NCBI RefSeq assembly: GCF_001506165.1
Contig: NZ_CP011427.1
Location: 930,001 to 994,000, forward strand
Source of the DNA: Pantoea vagans
GTDB lineage: Bacteria; Pseudomonadota; Gammaproteobacteria; Enterobacterales; Enterobacteriaceae
Direction: 5' to 3'
Length of the DNA: 64,000 nucleotides
A program made the position numbers and the translations under genes. Positions 9,555 to 20,332 of the stretch are shown one piece after another. The notes beneath the pieces were generated by a model. The model searched no databases, was not told where the DNA came from, and saw only the letters and a list, made by a program, of their open reading frames with translations. Positions within the stretch are counted from its first letter, which is position 1. Each line of letters begins with the position of its first letter.

Positions 9555-10988
9555 TTAATGATGCAGCAAAAACACCGTCGCCAGACCGAGGAAAATAAAG
9601 AACCCACCGGTATCGGTGATCGCGGTGATCAACACGCTGGAGCCCACGGCCGGATCGCGTTTCATCTTGGTCATGATCAACGGAATCAGTACGCCCATTA
9701 ACGCCGCGAGCAACAAATTCAGCACCATTGCCAGCATCATCACGCCGCCAAGCGGCAGGTTGTCGTACATCAACCAGGTGATGCTGCCCATAATCCCGCC
9801 CCAGAACAGACCGTTAATCAACGCGACACCGAGTTCACGCACCACCAGGAATGAGAAGTTACCTGGCTCAACCTGATGCAATGCCAATGCGCGCACAATC
9901 ATGGTGATGGTCTGGTTGCCGGTGTTACCGCCAATCCCGGCCACAATCGGCATCAACGCTGCCAGCGCCACCAGTTGTGAGATGGTTTCTTCAAACAGGC
10001 CGATCACCCGTGAAGCGATAAACGCCGTACACAAGTTGATAGCGAGCCAGGCCCAGCGTTTACCCACGGCTTTGCGCACTGGAGCAAACACGTCTTCACC
10101 CTGGCTGATACCCCCCATTTTACGGATATTGCTTTCGTTCTCTTCGTTGACCAGGTCGATGACATCTTCCACGGTAATACGACCAATCAACTTGCCTTTC
10201 GCATCCGTCACGGCAGCCGATATCAGGTTATAACGTTCAAAGGCACTGGCCGCCTCTTCCGCATTGTCGTTGAGTTGAAAAGTGGTAGGGCGGGCGTTCA
10301 TCACGTCTGCGACCAGGGTTTTCGGCTTATTGAGCAAAATGTCGGTCAGCGATAATTCACCCAGCAGCTGGTTCTCTTCATTGGTGATGAAAATTTTATC
10401 CGTGCCATCCGGCATGCTTTTACGCTTTCGCAGAAAACGCTGCACCGTGGCGAGCGTCACATCTGAACGGACGGTCAGGATGTTGAAATCCATCACCTGG
10501 CCCACGCGGTCACGATCTAACTCGATGACCTCCAGCAGGCGTGCTCGCAGGCTGGGTTCCAGCGTGGTCAGCAGGCGTCCAGTCAGGTCTCGCGGCAGAT
10601 AGCGCGCCAGATATACCTGATCGTCGATGTCCAGCGGCTCTATAGCGTGCAGAATCTCGCGATCAGTCATACCTTCGGTCAAACTGGCCCAGACGGTTTC
10701 CGATGCTTCAACCAACACGCGGCCTCGTTGCTCGGAGGGCACCAGACGCCACAATGCCAGACGTTCTTGCTCGGGTAACGCCTCAAGAATATCCGCCAAG
10801 TCAGCGGCATGCAGATGTTGAAGCTCATCTTCCAACTGCTGACGCCAGTCGGTGATCTCGCGCAGTTCCGCTGCGTTGAGATCGACAGATTTATCCAGTA
10901 ACACGTCGACTAAGTCGTGCTCACTGAGTAACAGGTGAAGAATGCGTTGGCGGGTTTCGGTTAATTGTTGTGCATACGGTGCAGACAT
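9555..10988 (-). CDS. mgtE: Magnesium transporter MgtE
   Basis: A 477-residue protein with the MgtE layout: a helical N domain (about 20-150, LHAADLADILEALPEQERLALWRLV), two CBS domains (about 155-280, ILTVRSDVTLATVQRFLRK and MNARPTTFQLNDNAEEAASAFERYNL), a connecting helix, and five membrane segments (about 310-477). The pore region holds MPIVAGIGGNTGNQTITMIVRALAL, the conserved selectivity segment. The N and CBS domains sense cytosolic Mg2+ and close the channel when it is high. E. coli K-12 lacks this gene, so it is an insertion in the conserved order. It ends 2 bases from the convergent HTH gene. Confidence 0.96.
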   Translation of the reverse strand: MSAPYAQQLTETRQRILHLLLSEHDLVDVLLDKSVDLNAAELREITDWRQQLEDELQHLHAADLADILEALPEQERLALWRLVPSEQRGRVLVEASETVWASLTEGMTDREILHAIEPLDIDDQVYLARYLPRDLTGRLLTTLEPSLRARLLEVIELDRDRVGQVMDFNILTVRSDVTLATVQRFLRKRKSMPDGTDKIFITNEENQLLGELSLTDILLNKPKTLVADVMNARPTTFQLNDNAEEAASAFERYNLISAAVTDAKGKLIGRITVEDVIDLVNEENESNIRKMGGISQGEDVFAPVRKAVGKRWAWLAINLCTAFIASRVIGLFEETISQLVALAALMPIVAGIGGNTGNQTITMIVRALALHQVEPGNFSFLVVRELGVALINGLFWGGIMGSITWLMYDNLPLGGVMMLAMVLNLLLAALMGVLIPLIMTKMKRDPAVGSSVLITAITDTGGFFIFLGLATVFLLHH

Positions 10989-11110
10989 AGCGCGTCCCTT
11001 GTGTCTGTAAAGTCAGGTCAAAGTGTAGCGCGTTGCGGGTTATCAGGGCGAGTTAAGCAGCATTGTCATATCCGGACAATGTGGACGAGCAACGATGACC
11101 CGCAAATTCT

Positions 11111-11299
11111 CTAGCGCGAATCGCTGATGCTCAGTGTAGGGACCGGCTCAGGTAAGGCTTTTTTTTGCTGATGATGCTCAATGGCACCAGGGATGATGAA
11201 AATCAGACGGCCAACCAAAATAAAGAAACTGATCAGCAAAATAATGCGAGTCATGGTGCCGGTTTTAGGACGTCTTCGTGCAGGGAAAGCGCTGTTCAC
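11111..11299 (-). CDS. yfgG: YfgG family small membrane protein
   Basis: A 62-residue protein with a basic N-terminus and one membrane helix (about 16-38, MTRIILLISFFILVGRLIFII), then a polar tail starting EHHQQKK. It closely resembles E. coli YfgG, which is linked to survival of nickel and cobalt stress. I chose the GTG at 11299 because it gives the family length and has AGGA 9 bases upstream; the ATG at 11350 would add 17 unrelated residues. Position between guaA and ppx also matches E. coli. Confidence 0.82.
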   Translation of the reverse strand: MNSAFPARRRPKTGTMTRIILLISFFILVGRLIFIIPGAIEHHQQKKALPEPVPTLSISDSR

Positions 11300-11449
11300 G
11301 CGGGGTGGTTCCTGTAGATACCCAGTTGGGCGATGGCAACATTTAGTCACAGTTAGATCTTCAGGTCAATTACTGTGTGAAAAATGAGCAGGAATGGTTA
11401 AGGGTAAATTGATCAAAATCAGATTAGGCCGCGGGTGGCGGCCATATTT

Positions 11450-12049
11450 TTAATAGCTGGCTTTCTGTGCCAGCAGCGTGGCAAAGCGGTACTTAATGCG
11501 ATTACCGTTTTCGTCGCGGCGATGCAACTCGCCCACATCCTCGTTGTACTTCACGATATGCCAGTTACGGTAATAATGGCTCAGCTCACCGGATTTAAAG
11601 GTGAACGGAAAATTCTGCGAGTTCGGGTAATCTTCCGTGCTCATCGCTGCCACAATCAGGTTGTAGCCGTATTTCACCGTGCTGGCCTGCATATCGGCAA
11701 TCAGCTGCGGAATGGTCTCCGGCTGCAGGAACATCATTACCACGGTCGACAGCACAAACTGATAGCCGCCGTTGAAACGAACCTGGTTGAGATCGCACAG
11801 TTCAGTGCGAATGTTCTGCAGATTCTCTTCCTGGATAATGCCATTCAGCCGCTCAAGGCTTTGGGGATTGCTGTCCCAGGCCGTCACGTCAAAGCCATGT
11901 TGATTGAGGAACAGGCTATTACGGCCCTGGCCGCAGCCCAAATCCAGCGCCTTACCCACTTCCAGTTTTGGCAGGGCGGCCAGCACTTCGGAGTGGGTGG
12001 GCGTCAGGCCATATTTTTCCGCATAAAAGTTTTCGGGACGGTTTGTCAT
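11450..12049 (-). CDS. tehB: Tellurite methyltransferase TehB
   Basis: A 199-residue class I SAM-dependent methyltransferase. Motif I is LDLGCGQGRNSLFL (about 35-48), followed by FDVTAWDSNPQSL. The TehB-typical STVVMMFLQPETIPQLI, GYNLIVAAMSTEDYPNSQNFPFTFKSGEL and WHIVKYNEDVGELHRRDENGNRIKYRFATLLA are all present, as in E. coli TehB. The enzyme methylates tellurite and selenite. It sits 27 bases downstream of ppx on the same strand and may be cotranscribed; tehA is not in the window. Confidence 0.93.
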   Translation of the reverse strand: MTNRPENFYAEKYGLTPTHSEVLAALPKLEVGKALDLGCGQGRNSLFLNQHGFDVTAWDSNPQSLERLNGIIQEENLQNIRTELCDLNQVRFNGGYQFVLSTVVMMFLQPETIPQLIADMQASTVKYGYNLIVAAMSTEDYPNSQNFPFTFKSGELSHYYRNWHIVKYNEDVGELHRRDENGNRIKYRFATLLAQKASY

Positions 12050-12076
12050 AGTGATACAGCGGGCCAGCAGCCCGCG

Positions 12077-13600
12077 TTACTCCTCTTCCAGCGTCAGTTT
12101 CCAGCCAGCCACATCATTCCAGTAAGCCTGTTCGCGCTCCAGATCCAGCTGCACCAAGGTATTCTGGCTCAGATAACCATTGGGGAATTTCAGCGTCCAG
12201 TTACCGTCATCCGTGGTCAGCTTCAGCGAATCAGGTTTGGTGGTGGCCTGGCGCTGATTATTCAGCAAGGTGCCCAGGCGCAGCAGGAACACCATCGGTA
12301 GAAACTGTTTCTTTTTAAACAAGGTGAAACGTGGCATCTCATCCTGCTTCACCGCTTTACGATGGTAGCGTACCAGCGTGGCCAGCAGCATCTGTTGATC
12401 CTGATTAAAACCAGGCATGTTAGAGTTTTGCAGGATGTAAGCTGAATGGCGCTGCATGCCACTGTGATTGATGGTCAACCCCACTTCATGCAGCAGCGCA
12501 GCCCATTTCAACAGGGCGGAAAGCTGTGGATTGGCTTGTTTCGGGTTCTGATCCAGCCACTGCAGGTAGAGCTGCTCGGTGGTTTCCAGTACCCGACGCG
12601 CCTGATCGCTATCAATGGCGTAATGATTGGCCAGACTCTGCGCGGTGCGGCTTCGAATATCCTGATGGCGGAAACGGCCCTCCATCTCATACAGCACGCC
12701 TTCACGCAGTGCGCCATCCGACAGGCGCAACTCGCGGATCGCCAGCGCATCAAACACACCGCAAAGAATTGCCAGGCCCGGCACAAACACGGCTTTACGC
12801 TCTTCCGACAAGCCCGGCAGGCTCAGCGCATTGAAAGACTTATGCTTCAACACCTCGGTGACCAGCATCTCCAGCGTTTCTGGGGTGATCAGTTTTTCTT
12901 TCTCGCCCATCGCCAGCAGTACTTCACAGGCCGCTTTGATCGAACCCGATGCGCCCAGGGCGTATTGCCAACCATGCAAACGATACTGCCAGGCCATGGT
13001 TTCCAGCTTCTGCGCTGCCGACAAACGTGCACGGCGGAAGTTTTCTGGCGAGATTTCCCCTTTCGGGAAATAGAGATTGGCAAAGCTTACGCAGCCCATG
13101 CGGCGGCTTTCCACCAGTTGCGGCTCGAAATCTTCACCGATCACCAACTCCGTCGAGCCACCACCGATGTCGATCACCAGTTTGCGGCCTTTTTCCGGCT
13201 GAGTATGTTCCACGCCCATGAAGATTAAACGCGCTTCTTCATTGCCGGATATCACCTCAATCGGGTAGGGGATCACTTTGGCAGCACGCTGCAGGAACTC
13301 TTCCGCATTGGTAGCAATACGCAGCGTGTGCGTGCCGACAATGGTCACGTTCGCCGCACTGAACCCTTGTAGCCGCTCAGCAAACAGTGCAAGGCAGCTC
13401 AGGCCGCGCTCCATCGCCTCATCACTCAGGCGATTTTGCGCATCCAACCCATCGGCCAGATGCACGCGCTGTTTCAGACGCCCCAACACCTGCATCGCGC
13501 CATCCACCACACGGGCGATCACCATGTGGAAACTGTTTGACCCGAGGTCGATGGCCGCAAATTCCTGCGGTTTTGGCGTACTTTTATGGGAAATTGGCAT
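12077..13600 (-). CDS. ppx: Exopolyphosphatase
   Basis: A 507-residue Ppx/GppA phosphatase of the ASKHA fold (E. coli 513). The phosphate loops are [17 protein letters not shown] near 15-30 and [15 protein letters not shown] near 143. The C-terminal HD-like domain has [23 protein letters not shown]. The enzyme removes terminal phosphate from long polyphosphate. It begins 5 bases after ppk, so the enzymes that make and degrade polyphosphate are cotranscribed, as in E. coli. Confidence 0.97.
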   Translation of the reverse strand: MPISHKSTPKPQEFAAIDLGSNSFHMVIARVVDGAMQVLGRLKQRVHLADGLDAQNRLSDEAMERGLSCLALFAERLQGFSAANVTIVGTHTLRIATNAEEFLQRAAKVIPYPIEVISGNEEARLIFMGVEHTQPEKGRKLVIDIGGGSTELVIGEDFEPQLVESRRMGCVSFANLYFPKGEISPENFRRARLSAAQKLETMAWQYRLHGWQYALGASGSIKAACEVLLAMGEKEKLITPETLEMLVTEVLKHKSFNALSLPGLSEERKAVFVPGLAILCGVFDALAIRELRLSDGALREGVLYEMEGRFRHQDIRSRTAQSLANHYAIDSDQARRVLETTEQLYLQWLDQNPKQANPQLSALLKWAALLHEVGLTINHSGMQRHSAYILQNSNMPGFNQDQQMLLATLVRYHRKAVKQDEMPRFTLFKKKQFLPMVFLLRLGTLLNNQRQATTKPDSLKLTTDDGNWTLKFPNGYLSQNTLVQLDLEREQAYWNDVAGWKLTLEEE

Positions 13601-13605
13601 AGGCG

Positions 13606-15666
13606 TTATTCGGGTTGTTCCAGTTTCTTGATGTAATCATAAATGGCCAGCTGCGACCGCACCTTCTTGCGATTGCCGCGCGGAACATAACGGTTACTCA
13701 GTTCTTTGTCCACGATGCGGGCTTTCACCGTATCACTCAACAGAATGGCAATAATATCCAGAATGCGCTGCTTCACCCGTGGATCGAGAATCGCCACGGC
13801 CACCTCAATACGGTGATCGATATTACGTGTCATCCAGTCTGCGGAAGAGAGGTAGACTTTTTTCTCGCCGCCACTCTCAAAAATATAGACGCGGTCGTGC
13901 TCCAGATAACGGTCAACGATGCTGGTGATGCGAATATTTTCGCTGATGCCTGGTAAATCAGGGATCAGAGAGCACATGCCGCGCACCAGCAGATTAATTT
14001 TCACGCCTGCTGCGGAAGCCGCATACAGCCGATCAACCAGGCCGTTATCCACCAGGTTATTGATTTTAAGCGTAATTCCCGCCGGTTTCTTCTGCTGGGC
14101 GTTGGCAATCTCAGCATCAATCAACTTATACAGCATGTCGCGCGAGTTTTGCGGCGATACCAGCAGATGCTCGAACGTCACCGGGCGATACGGGTTTTCA
14201 ATAAAGTTAAACACGCGGCGCACTTCGTTGGTGATACGCGCATCGGCGGTCAGCAATGAATAGTCAGTATAAATGCGCGCGGTTTTTTCGTTGAAGTTAC
14301 CGGTGCCGATATGCGCATAACGCACGATTTCATCGCCTTCGCGACGCGAAATCAGGAACAGCTTGGCGTGGATTTTCAGACCTGGCGCGGAGAAAATCAC
14401 GTGCACGCCCGCTTCCGTCAGGCGTTTTGCCCAGCGGATGTTGGCTTCTTCATCGAAGCGCGCCTGCAACTCCACCACCACGGTGACTTTTTTACCGTTA
14501 TAGGCGGCGTGAATCATCGCATCCATGATGCGCGAGTTTTTGGCCACGCGATAAATATTGATCTTAATCGCCAGCACACTTGGGTCGAACGACGCCTGGC
14601 GCAGCAGTTCCAGCACGTGCTCAAAGGTGTGATACGGATAATAGAGCAGCACATCGCGATTGCGGATGGCGTCAAAACCGTTGCGGAAGCCGTCAAAGCC
14701 GATGTGGCGAATCTGCGGCAGCGCGCGGTTTTCAAGGTTGGCTTTGCCGACGTTCGGGAAACCGATAAAGTCTTTAAAGTTGTGATAGCGGCCGCCCGGC
14801 ACGATGGAGTCGTAATTGGAGATCGACAATTTGTGGCGCAGCATTTCTACCATCGCATCTGGCATATCACGCTGATAAACAAAACGTACCGGCTCAGCAT
14901 TCAGACGCTGCTTAAGGCTGGATGACATCAATTCCAGCAGGCTCGATTCCATTTCGGTGACCAGATCGTATTCGGCGTCACGCGTCATTTTCATCGAATA
15001 GGCATTCAGCGCATCGTAATCGAAGAAGCCTTTGAAAATTTCGTCCAGGCAATAGCGCAAAATGTTATCGAGAAGAATCATCGGCTTACGACGACGCGGT
15101 GATTCAGCAGGCAGATTAATAAAACGCGGCACCTTATCGGACGGAATCTCCAGCAGCGCATAACGAATATCGTCACCGCGAATAATTTCGACCGCCAGAT
15201 AGGTGTAGTCGTCCTTAAGGAATTCAATCAGGTCGGTGTCGTGATTGATCAGAATCGGCGTAACGTGCTGGCGTAATTGATGTTTGAAGTAATAGCGCAG
15301 CCACTCTTGCTGATTCGGCGACAGTTGACGCTCGTTAATCAGGAAGATCTGATTACGCGCCATCTCCAGCAGCAGGTCGTTGTACAGTGCATCGAATTCC
15401 TGATCCGATTTCTGCACCCGCAGCTGAATTTTTTTCAATATATGGCGTAACGTCGTCGGCGTACCTTGCTCTTCACCAATCAGAATGCGACGTTTCAGAT
15501 CGGCGAAGCGCACTTTGTAGAACTCTTCGAGATTGTTGGAATAGATACCCAGGAAGCGCATACGCTCAATCAGCGGGTTGGTTTTGTCCGCCGCTTCCTG
15601 CAAAACACGTTCGTTGAAGCTTAACCAGCTCAGTTCTTTTTCTATATACAGCTTTTCCTGACCCAT
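13606..15666 (-). CDS. ppk: Polyphosphate kinase 1
   Basis: A 686-residue protein (E. coli 688) that reversibly polymerises the gamma phosphate of ATP into polyphosphate. It has the N domain ([12 protein letters not shown]), the head domain, and two phospholipase-D-like catalytic domains. The phospho-histidine candidates are H433 in [11 protein letters not shown] and H452 in [11 protein letters not shown]. It is the first gene of the ppk-ppx pair and is divergent from the pstC-like gene across 182 bases, in which I find no clear Pho box. Confidence 0.98.
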   Translation of the reverse strand: MGQEKLYIEKELSWLSFNERVLQEAADKTNPLIERMRFLGIYSNNLEEFYKVRFADLKRRILIGEEQGTPTTLRHILKKIQLRVQKSDQEFDALYNDLLLEMARNQIFLINERQLSPNQQEWLRYYFKHQLRQHVTPILINHDTDLIEFLKDDYTYLAVEIIRGDDIRYALLEIPSDKVPRFINLPAESPRRRKPMILLDNILRYCLDEIFKGFFDYDALNAYSMKMTRDAEYDLVTEMESSLLELMSSSLKQRLNAEPVRFVYQRDMPDAMVEMLRHKLSISNYDSIVPGGRYHNFKDFIGFPNVGKANLENRALPQIRHIGFDGFRNGFDAIRNRDVLLYYPYHTFEHVLELLRQASFDPSVLAIKINIYRVAKNSRIMDAMIHAAYNGKKVTVVVELQARFDEEANIRWAKRLTEAGVHVIFSAPGLKIHAKLFLISRREGDEIVRYAHIGTGNFNEKTARIYTDYSLLTADARITNEVRRVFNFIENPYRPVTFEHLLVSPQNSRDMLYKLIDAEIANAQQKKPAGITLKINNLVDNGLVDRLYAASAAGVKINLLVRGMCSLIPDLPGISENIRITSIVDRYLEHDRVYIFESGGEKKVYLSSADWMTRNIDHRIEVAVAILDPRVKQRILDIIAILLSDTVKARIVDKELSNRYVPRGNRKKVRSQLAIYDYIKKLEQPE

Positions 15667-15848
15667 TCTGACTCCGTGATGCTGTTGCTGGACGGATTGT
15701 CCGGCGGGATAATCGTAAAAATGCGCTCCCGCTCAGTGTCCGTCACCATTATGGCGAGAGTATGGCAAGCTTGTCCAACGCCAAAGGTTGTCTTATCAAT
15801 CAGCTACGGGCAACATAGCGACGTGTCTTCACCTGTAACCTGGCCTGC

Positions 15849-17942
15849 ATGAGCATAAACCGAATTCCTGTCCACTTTAGCGACCGCCGTCGACGCGCCA
15901 CCGATCACGTTGTTCGTCGTGTGGTGACCGCGTGTGGCGTGGGCATTTTGCTGCTGATGCTACTGCTTTTCTTCTGGTTGATCTGGGTGGTGCTACCGCT
16001 TTTTAGCGCGCCTGGCATGCAAGCGACCACCAATTTGCAACTTTGGGATAAAGCCCCCGTGCTGGCCATGGGCAGCGACGGCCATCTTGGCTGGCGCATT
16101 AGCCGCAATGAAGCGCGTTTTATTCCGCTTGATGGACAACCTGCCACCGACGCCTTGCCGTTACCCGGCAAACCCGATGCCGCGGTGTACAGCAGCAACA
16201 GCAGTAGCGTATTACTCAATATGCAGGGCGCGCTGCTGTTGATGCAACCGCTGATCCACGACAACCACGGTGAATGGTATTTTCCATTCGGCGATCGCCC
16301 GCTGCAATTGAAGCAAGGGCCGGTGAGCAACATGGCGTTGGCTTCGCTGGGCGATCATCAGTGGCGTATCGCCGCGCAAACGCCCGCAGGCATCAGCCTG
16401 ATGACGTTAGAAAATCAGCAAACCCTCAATCAAATTCTACTGCCGCAGCAACAAGCCGATCATTTGCTGTTGTCGCCTGACGGCAAGCTGCTCTACGCCA
16501 GTGAAGGGCGTTTACTGCGTGTGTGGGAGATCACCGCAGAGGGCGCACAACTGCGCGAAACCCAAACGCTCAATCAGCGTCCGCAGAGCCTGCATATTCT
16601 TACCGGCGGACAGACTCTGTTAATTCAGGATACCCAAGGCGTAAATCAGTGGTTTGCGATTGCGAGTGATAAAGGCCCGCGCCTGCAGGAGATTCACACC
16701 TTCAACAACAGTAAAGATGCAGTGAGTATTGTGCCTGAGCCACAGCGTCGCGTGTTTGCCACCTTTAATCATGCCGGTGAGGTCAAACTGTTTGCCAGTA
16801 AACAACAGGGGCCGATTCTGACTCGCCAACTGGCACCAGGCATTCAGGCGCTGGCGTTTGCACCACGCGGGGATGCACTGATTGTTGAGCGCGATGGGCA
16901 GTGGCAACAATTTGCTCTGGATAATCCGTGGCCCGATTTCACCTGGCGAAACCTGTGGCAGAAAATCTGGTACGAAAACTATCCGCAACCGGATTGGGTG
17001 TGGCAATCCACGGCGGCGGGAGACAGCTATCAAGCCAAATTCAGCCTGATACCGATGGTGGTTGGCACGCTGAAAGCCGCGGCGCTGGCTCTGCTGTTCG
17101 CCACGCCTCTGGCGCTGGCCGCAGCAATGTATACCGCCTGGTTTATGTCGCCGGGATTACGGCGCTGGGTGAAGCCCGGCATTGAAATGATGGGTGCGTT
17201 ACCGAGCGTGGTGATCGGACTGATTGCCGGCGTGTGGCTGGCACCGCATATCAGTACTGCGCTGGTAGGCGTGCTGTTGTTGCCACTGGTGCTGGCCGCA
17301 ACATTGTTGCTCTGTGGCGTGCTCAGTCCGCATCTGCCACTCCGCTGGCGTCGCCCTGGTTTTGAAGTGATTTTGTTGCTGCCGGTGTTGCTGGTGGTGA
17401 CGTTGTTGACACTGTGGCTGCCAACGCAGCTGTGGCCGAACATTGGGGAGCTGCTCGCACATTACGAGCAACGCAACTTACTGATCGCCGGGCTGGCGAT
17501 GGGATTCGCCTTAGTGCCGTTGATATTCACCCTGTCAGAAGATGCCTTATTCAGTGTGCCAGGGGCGTTAGGGCAGGGATCGCTGGCATTAGGCGCAACG
17601 CCATGGCAAACCCTGACGCGTGTGGTGTTGCCTGGCGCATCGGCGGGGATCTTTGCGGCCTTGATGATCGGCTTTGGCCGCGCGGTGGGTGAAACCATGA
17701 TTGTGCTGATGGCCACCGGAAACACGCCGGTCAGTGAAGGCGGGTTGTTTGCGGGCTTGCGTGCGCTCTCTGCCAATATCGCGATCGAAATGCCGGAGGC
17801 GGCAGCGGGCAGCGCTCATTATCGTATCCTGTTCCTCAGTGCGCTTTTACTGCTGATGTTTACGCTGGTGATCAACACCGTGGCGGAGTTGATTCGTCAG
17901 CGCCTGCGTCAACGTTACAGCCAGCATGAGGGACAGGGATGA
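15849..17942 (+). CDS. pstC: PstC-like phosphate ABC permease with large periplasmic insert
   Basis: A 697-residue protein, more than twice the ~320 of ordinary PstC. After a basic N-terminus, membrane helix 1 is at about 24-52. Residues about 55-370 form a long exported insert with beta-propeller-like repeats (LLLSPDGKLLYASEGRLLRVWEI, IQALAFAPRGDALIVERDG). The permease core with five or more helices follows (about 395-690). The EAA-type loop is GQGSLALGATPWQTLTRVVLPGA near 575-597. It starts a pstC-pstA-pstB operon and overlaps pstA by 4 bases (ATGA). Phosphate as the substrate is inferred from PstA and PstB similarity. The ATG has no strong ribosome site. Confidence 0.88.
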   Translation: MSINRIPVHFSDRRRRATDHVVRRVVTACGVGILLLMLLLFFWLIWVVLPLFSAPGMQATTNLQLWDKAPVLAMGSDGHLGWRISRNEARFIPLDGQPATDALPLPGKPDAAVYSSNSSSVLLNMQGALLLMQPLIHDNHGEWYFPFGDRPLQLKQGPVSNMALASLGDHQWRIAAQTPAGISLMTLENQQTLNQILLPQQQADHLLLSPDGKLLYASEGRLLRVWEITAEGAQLRETQTLNQRPQSLHILTGGQTLLIQDTQGVNQWFAIASDKGPRLQEIHTFNNSKDAVSIVPEPQRRVFATFNHAGEVKLFASKQQGPILTRQLAPGIQALAFAPRGDALIVERDGQWQQFALDNPWPDFTWRNLWQKIWYENYPQPDWVWQSTAAGDSYQAKFSLIPMVVGTLKAAALALLFATPLALAAAMYTAWFMSPGLRRWVKPGIEMMGALPSVVIGLIAGVWLAPHISTALVGVLLLPLVLAATLLLCGVLSPHLPLRWRRPGFEVILLLPVLLVVTLLTLWLPTQLWPNIGELLAHYEQRNLLIAGLAMGFALVPLIFTLSEDALFSVPGALGQGSLALGATPWQTLTRVVLPGASAGIFAALMIGFGRAVGETMIVLMATGNTPVSEGGLFAGLRALSANIAIEMPEAAAGSAHYRILFLSALLLLMFTLVINTVAELIRQRLRQRYSQHEGQG

Positions 17943-19537
17943 AAGCGATGCGTCAAAACGATCGCTGGCGCTGGCTCACGGCCGGTGCGGTGGCGGTGTG
18001 CCTGCTGGCGTTTACCTTGTTAATTGGCTTGCTGGGCTGGCAGGGCGTGCGCGCCTTCTGGCCGCAACCGGTCGATCAATATCTGTTCCAGCCACCGGAA
18101 GGGCCAGCGGTAATGGTGCTGGGTGAGACCTTGCACAAACAGCCGCAGGGCGAGCAGTGGCGCTATGTGGTGAAAACCGGCAACCGTGATTTTGCCGCAC
18201 CGGATTTTCGCGTGCTGTACAGTCAGGGCGCGGCGAAAACCCGTCGCCCGGCGGATGTCATTGTGCTGCAACGCCGCAGCGGCGGTAATGCCTACGGCTG
18301 GCTTATTGAGCTGCGTGAAGATAACGAAGTGTTGACCGCGCGTGACCGTGATGCGCTGCTGCATCAGCGTTTGACGCAGGTGCATGAGCAGCTGCGCCAG
18401 GCCAGTCACATTCGTCGCGTGCAGATGGCGCGTCTCAATGCCCAGTTGGAAAGCCTGCAGCAGCAAGCCGATGAGCAGCAGCGTCACGGGACCTTTACCT
18501 TGCAGGAGCAGTCGGAGTTTGATGCTAACAGCTCTGCGCTGCATCGCCGCTTTAGCGAGTTGGCCCAGCAGCTGACTCGTCTGCAGCAGCAAAGCCAGCG
18601 CGATAGCCTGGTGCTGCGTGATGTGCAGGGCCAGGATCACATTATTCCTTTGGCACAGGTGGTGGACGCCTGGTATCCCAATGCGATGTCTTTCGGCCAG
18701 CAACTCCAGCACTTCTTCAGCCAGATTTGGCAGTTTGTCAGTGACTCGCCGACATCGGGCGGTGGTGAGAGCGGGGCTTTCCCGGCGATCTTTGGCACCG
18801 TGCTGATGGTGCTGCTGATGTCGATCATCGTTATGCCGTTGGGCGTGGTGGCCGCGGTGTGGCTGCATGAGTACGCCGGACGCAACGCGCTGACCCGCCT
18901 GGTGCGCATCGCCGTTGTGAATCTGGCGGGGGTGCCGTCGATTGTTTATGGTGTGTTTGGTCTCGGTTTCTTTGTCTGGTTGATTGGCGGCACCATCGAC
19001 CAACTGCTGTTCTCACGCTCACTGCCCAATCCCACTTTTGGTACGCCAGGCTTGCTTTGGGCAGCGTTGACGCTGGCACTGTTAACCTTGCCAGTGGTGA
19101 TTGTTGCTACCGAAGAGGGCTTGTCACGTATTCCAGATAATCTGCGTCAGGGATCACTGGCGCTGGGAGCAACGCAGGCGGAAACGCTGTGGCGCGTGGT
19201 ACTGCCGTTGGCCGTTCCGGCGATGCTGACGGGCCTGATTTTGGCCGTTGCGCGCGCGGCGGGTGAAACCGCGCCCTTGATGCTGGTGGGCGTAGTGAAA
19301 ATGGCCCCTGAATTGCCGGTCGATGCGGTTTTCCCTTACCTGCATCTGGATCGCAAATTTATGCACCTCGGATTTCAGATTTACGATTTGGCCTTCCAGA
19401 GTCCAAACATCGATGCTGATCGACCCTTGGTTTACGCCACCGCGCTGTTGCTGGTGGTGATCATCCTGTCGCTCAATTTGCTGGCCATGGCGTTGCGCCA
19501 TCGTCTGCGTGAGCGTTACCGGCTAATGACGCACTAA
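17939..19537 (+). CDS. pstA: PstA-like phosphate ABC permease with coiled-coil extension
   Basis: A 532-residue protein, against about 296 for E. coli PstA. Membrane helix 1 is at about 13-38. A large periplasmic insert (about 40-265) includes a Gln/Arg-rich coiled coil at about 140-225 with many QQ and LxxQL heptads. The permease core (about 275-530) contains VPSIVYGVFGLGFFVWLIGG and the EAA loop LRQGSLALGATQAETLWRVVLPLAVPAM, then ARAAGETAPLMLVG, typical of PstA. Both permeases of this system are enlarged on the same side of the membrane, so the two inserts may pair. Confidence 0.88.
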   Translation: MKAMRQNDRWRWLTAGAVAVCLLAFTLLIGLLGWQGVRAFWPQPVDQYLFQPPEGPAVMVLGETLHKQPQGEQWRYVVKTGNRDFAAPDFRVLYSQGAAKTRRPADVIVLQRRSGGNAYGWLIELREDNEVLTARDRDALLHQRLTQVHEQLRQASHIRRVQMARLNAQLESLQQQADEQQRHGTFTLQEQSEFDANSSALHRRFSELAQQLTRLQQQSQRDSLVLRDVQGQDHIIPLAQVVDAWYPNAMSFGQQLQHFFSQIWQFVSDSPTSGGGESGAFPAIFGTVLMVLLMSIIVMPLGVVAAVWLHEYAGRNALTRLVRIAVVNLAGVPSIVYGVFGLGFFVWLIGGTIDQLLFSRSLPNPTFGTPGLLWAALTLALLTLPVVIVATEEGLSRIPDNLRQGSLALGATQAETLWRVVLPLAVPAMLTGLILAVARAAGETAPLMLVGVVKMAPELPVDAVFPYLHLDRKFMHLGFQIYDLAFQSPNIDADRPLVYATALLLVVIILSLNLLAMALRHRLRERYRLMTH

Positions 19538-19549
19538 AAAGGTTTTGAG

Positions 19550-20317
19550 ATGACGCCCAATTACGACATCGCGTTAACCATCAACCAGCTGTCGCTGTGG
19601 TACGGCGAGCGCCAGGCGCTAAACAGTATTGATTTACAGATCCCGAAAAACCGCATCACGGCGCTGATCGGTCCCTCTGGCTGTGGTAAATCGACGCTGT
19701 TGCGCTGCTTTAATCGCATGAATGATGTGATTGACCGCTGTCGCATTGAGGGCGAAATTCTGCTCGACCAACATGCGGTGATGCAGGCGAATCAGGATCT
19801 GCCAGCATTGCGCCGCCGTATTGGTATGGTGTTCCAGCGGCCGAATCCGTTCCCGAAATCGATCTACGAAAACGTGGTGTATGGCTTGCGTCTGCAAGGT
19901 GTGCGCGATCGTCGTGTACTGAATGAAGCCTGCGAACGTGCGCTGCGCGCTGCGGCCCTGTGGAGTGAAGTAAAGGATCAACTGGGGCAGAATGCGCTGA
20001 CCCTTTCCAGCGGTCAGCAGCAGCGCTTGGTGATTGCGCGCGCAATCGCGATTGAGCCGGAAGTTTTACTGCTGGATGAGCCGACGTCGGCGCTCGATCC
20101 CATCTCCACGTTAGTGATCGAGGAGTTGATGACCACGCTGAAGCAGCATTTCACGCTGGTACTGGTGACGCACAACATGCAGCAGGCGGCACGCGTATCC
20201 GATTACACGGCGTTTATGCATAACGGCCAGTTAGTGGAGTTCGATGAAACCGATCGGATTTTTACGTCACCGAGAGCACGAAAAACGGAAGATTATATTA
20301 CGGGGCGGTTTGGTTGA
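19550..20317 (+). CDS. pstB: Phosphate ABC transporter ATPase PstB
   Basis: A 255-residue ATPase. Walker A is GPSGCGKST (41-49), followed by [10 protein letters not shown], which is diagnostic of PstB. The Q-loop region has [17 protein letters not shown], the signature is [14 protein letters not shown], Walker B is [13 protein letters not shown], and the switch histidine is in [13 protein letters not shown]. It lies 12 bases behind pstA with AAGGTTTTGAG before the ATG. No pstS or phoU follows, unlike the usual pstSCAB-phoU operon, so a binding protein must come from elsewhere or be dispensable. Confidence 0.94.
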   Translation: MTPNYDIALTINQLSLWYGERQALNSIDLQIPKNRITALIGPSGCGKSTLLRCFNRMNDVIDRCRIEGEILLDQHAVMQANQDLPALRRRIGMVFQRPNPFPKSIYENVVYGLRLQGVRDRRVLNEACERALRAAALWSEVKDQLGQNALTLSSGQQQRLVIARAIAIEPEVLLLDEPTSALDPISTLVIEELMTTLKQHFTLVLVTHNMQQAARVSDYTAFMHNGQLVEFDETDRIFTSPRARKTEDYITGRFG

Positions 20318-20332
20318 TTCATTCTGCGATCA

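Noticed and set aside
11061..11081. Hairpin CATTGTC...GACAATG between yfgG and mgtE as a magnesium riboswitch
   Set aside because: It is a short isolated stem without the size, conserved core or terminator of an M-box or other Mg2+ riboswitch.
11435..12301. 288-codon open frame on the + strand across tehB and ppx
   Set aside because: It runs opposite two recognisable genes and resembles nothing known.
15667..15848. Possible Pho box between ppk and pstC
   Set aside because: TGTCTTCACCTGTAAC near 15823 has two TGT half-sites, but they are 10 rather than 11 bases apart and the rest fits the consensus poorly.
18020..19003. 327-codon open frame on the minus strand inside pstA
   Set aside because: Antisense shadow of pstA with a low-complexity His/Gln-rich product and no start signals.
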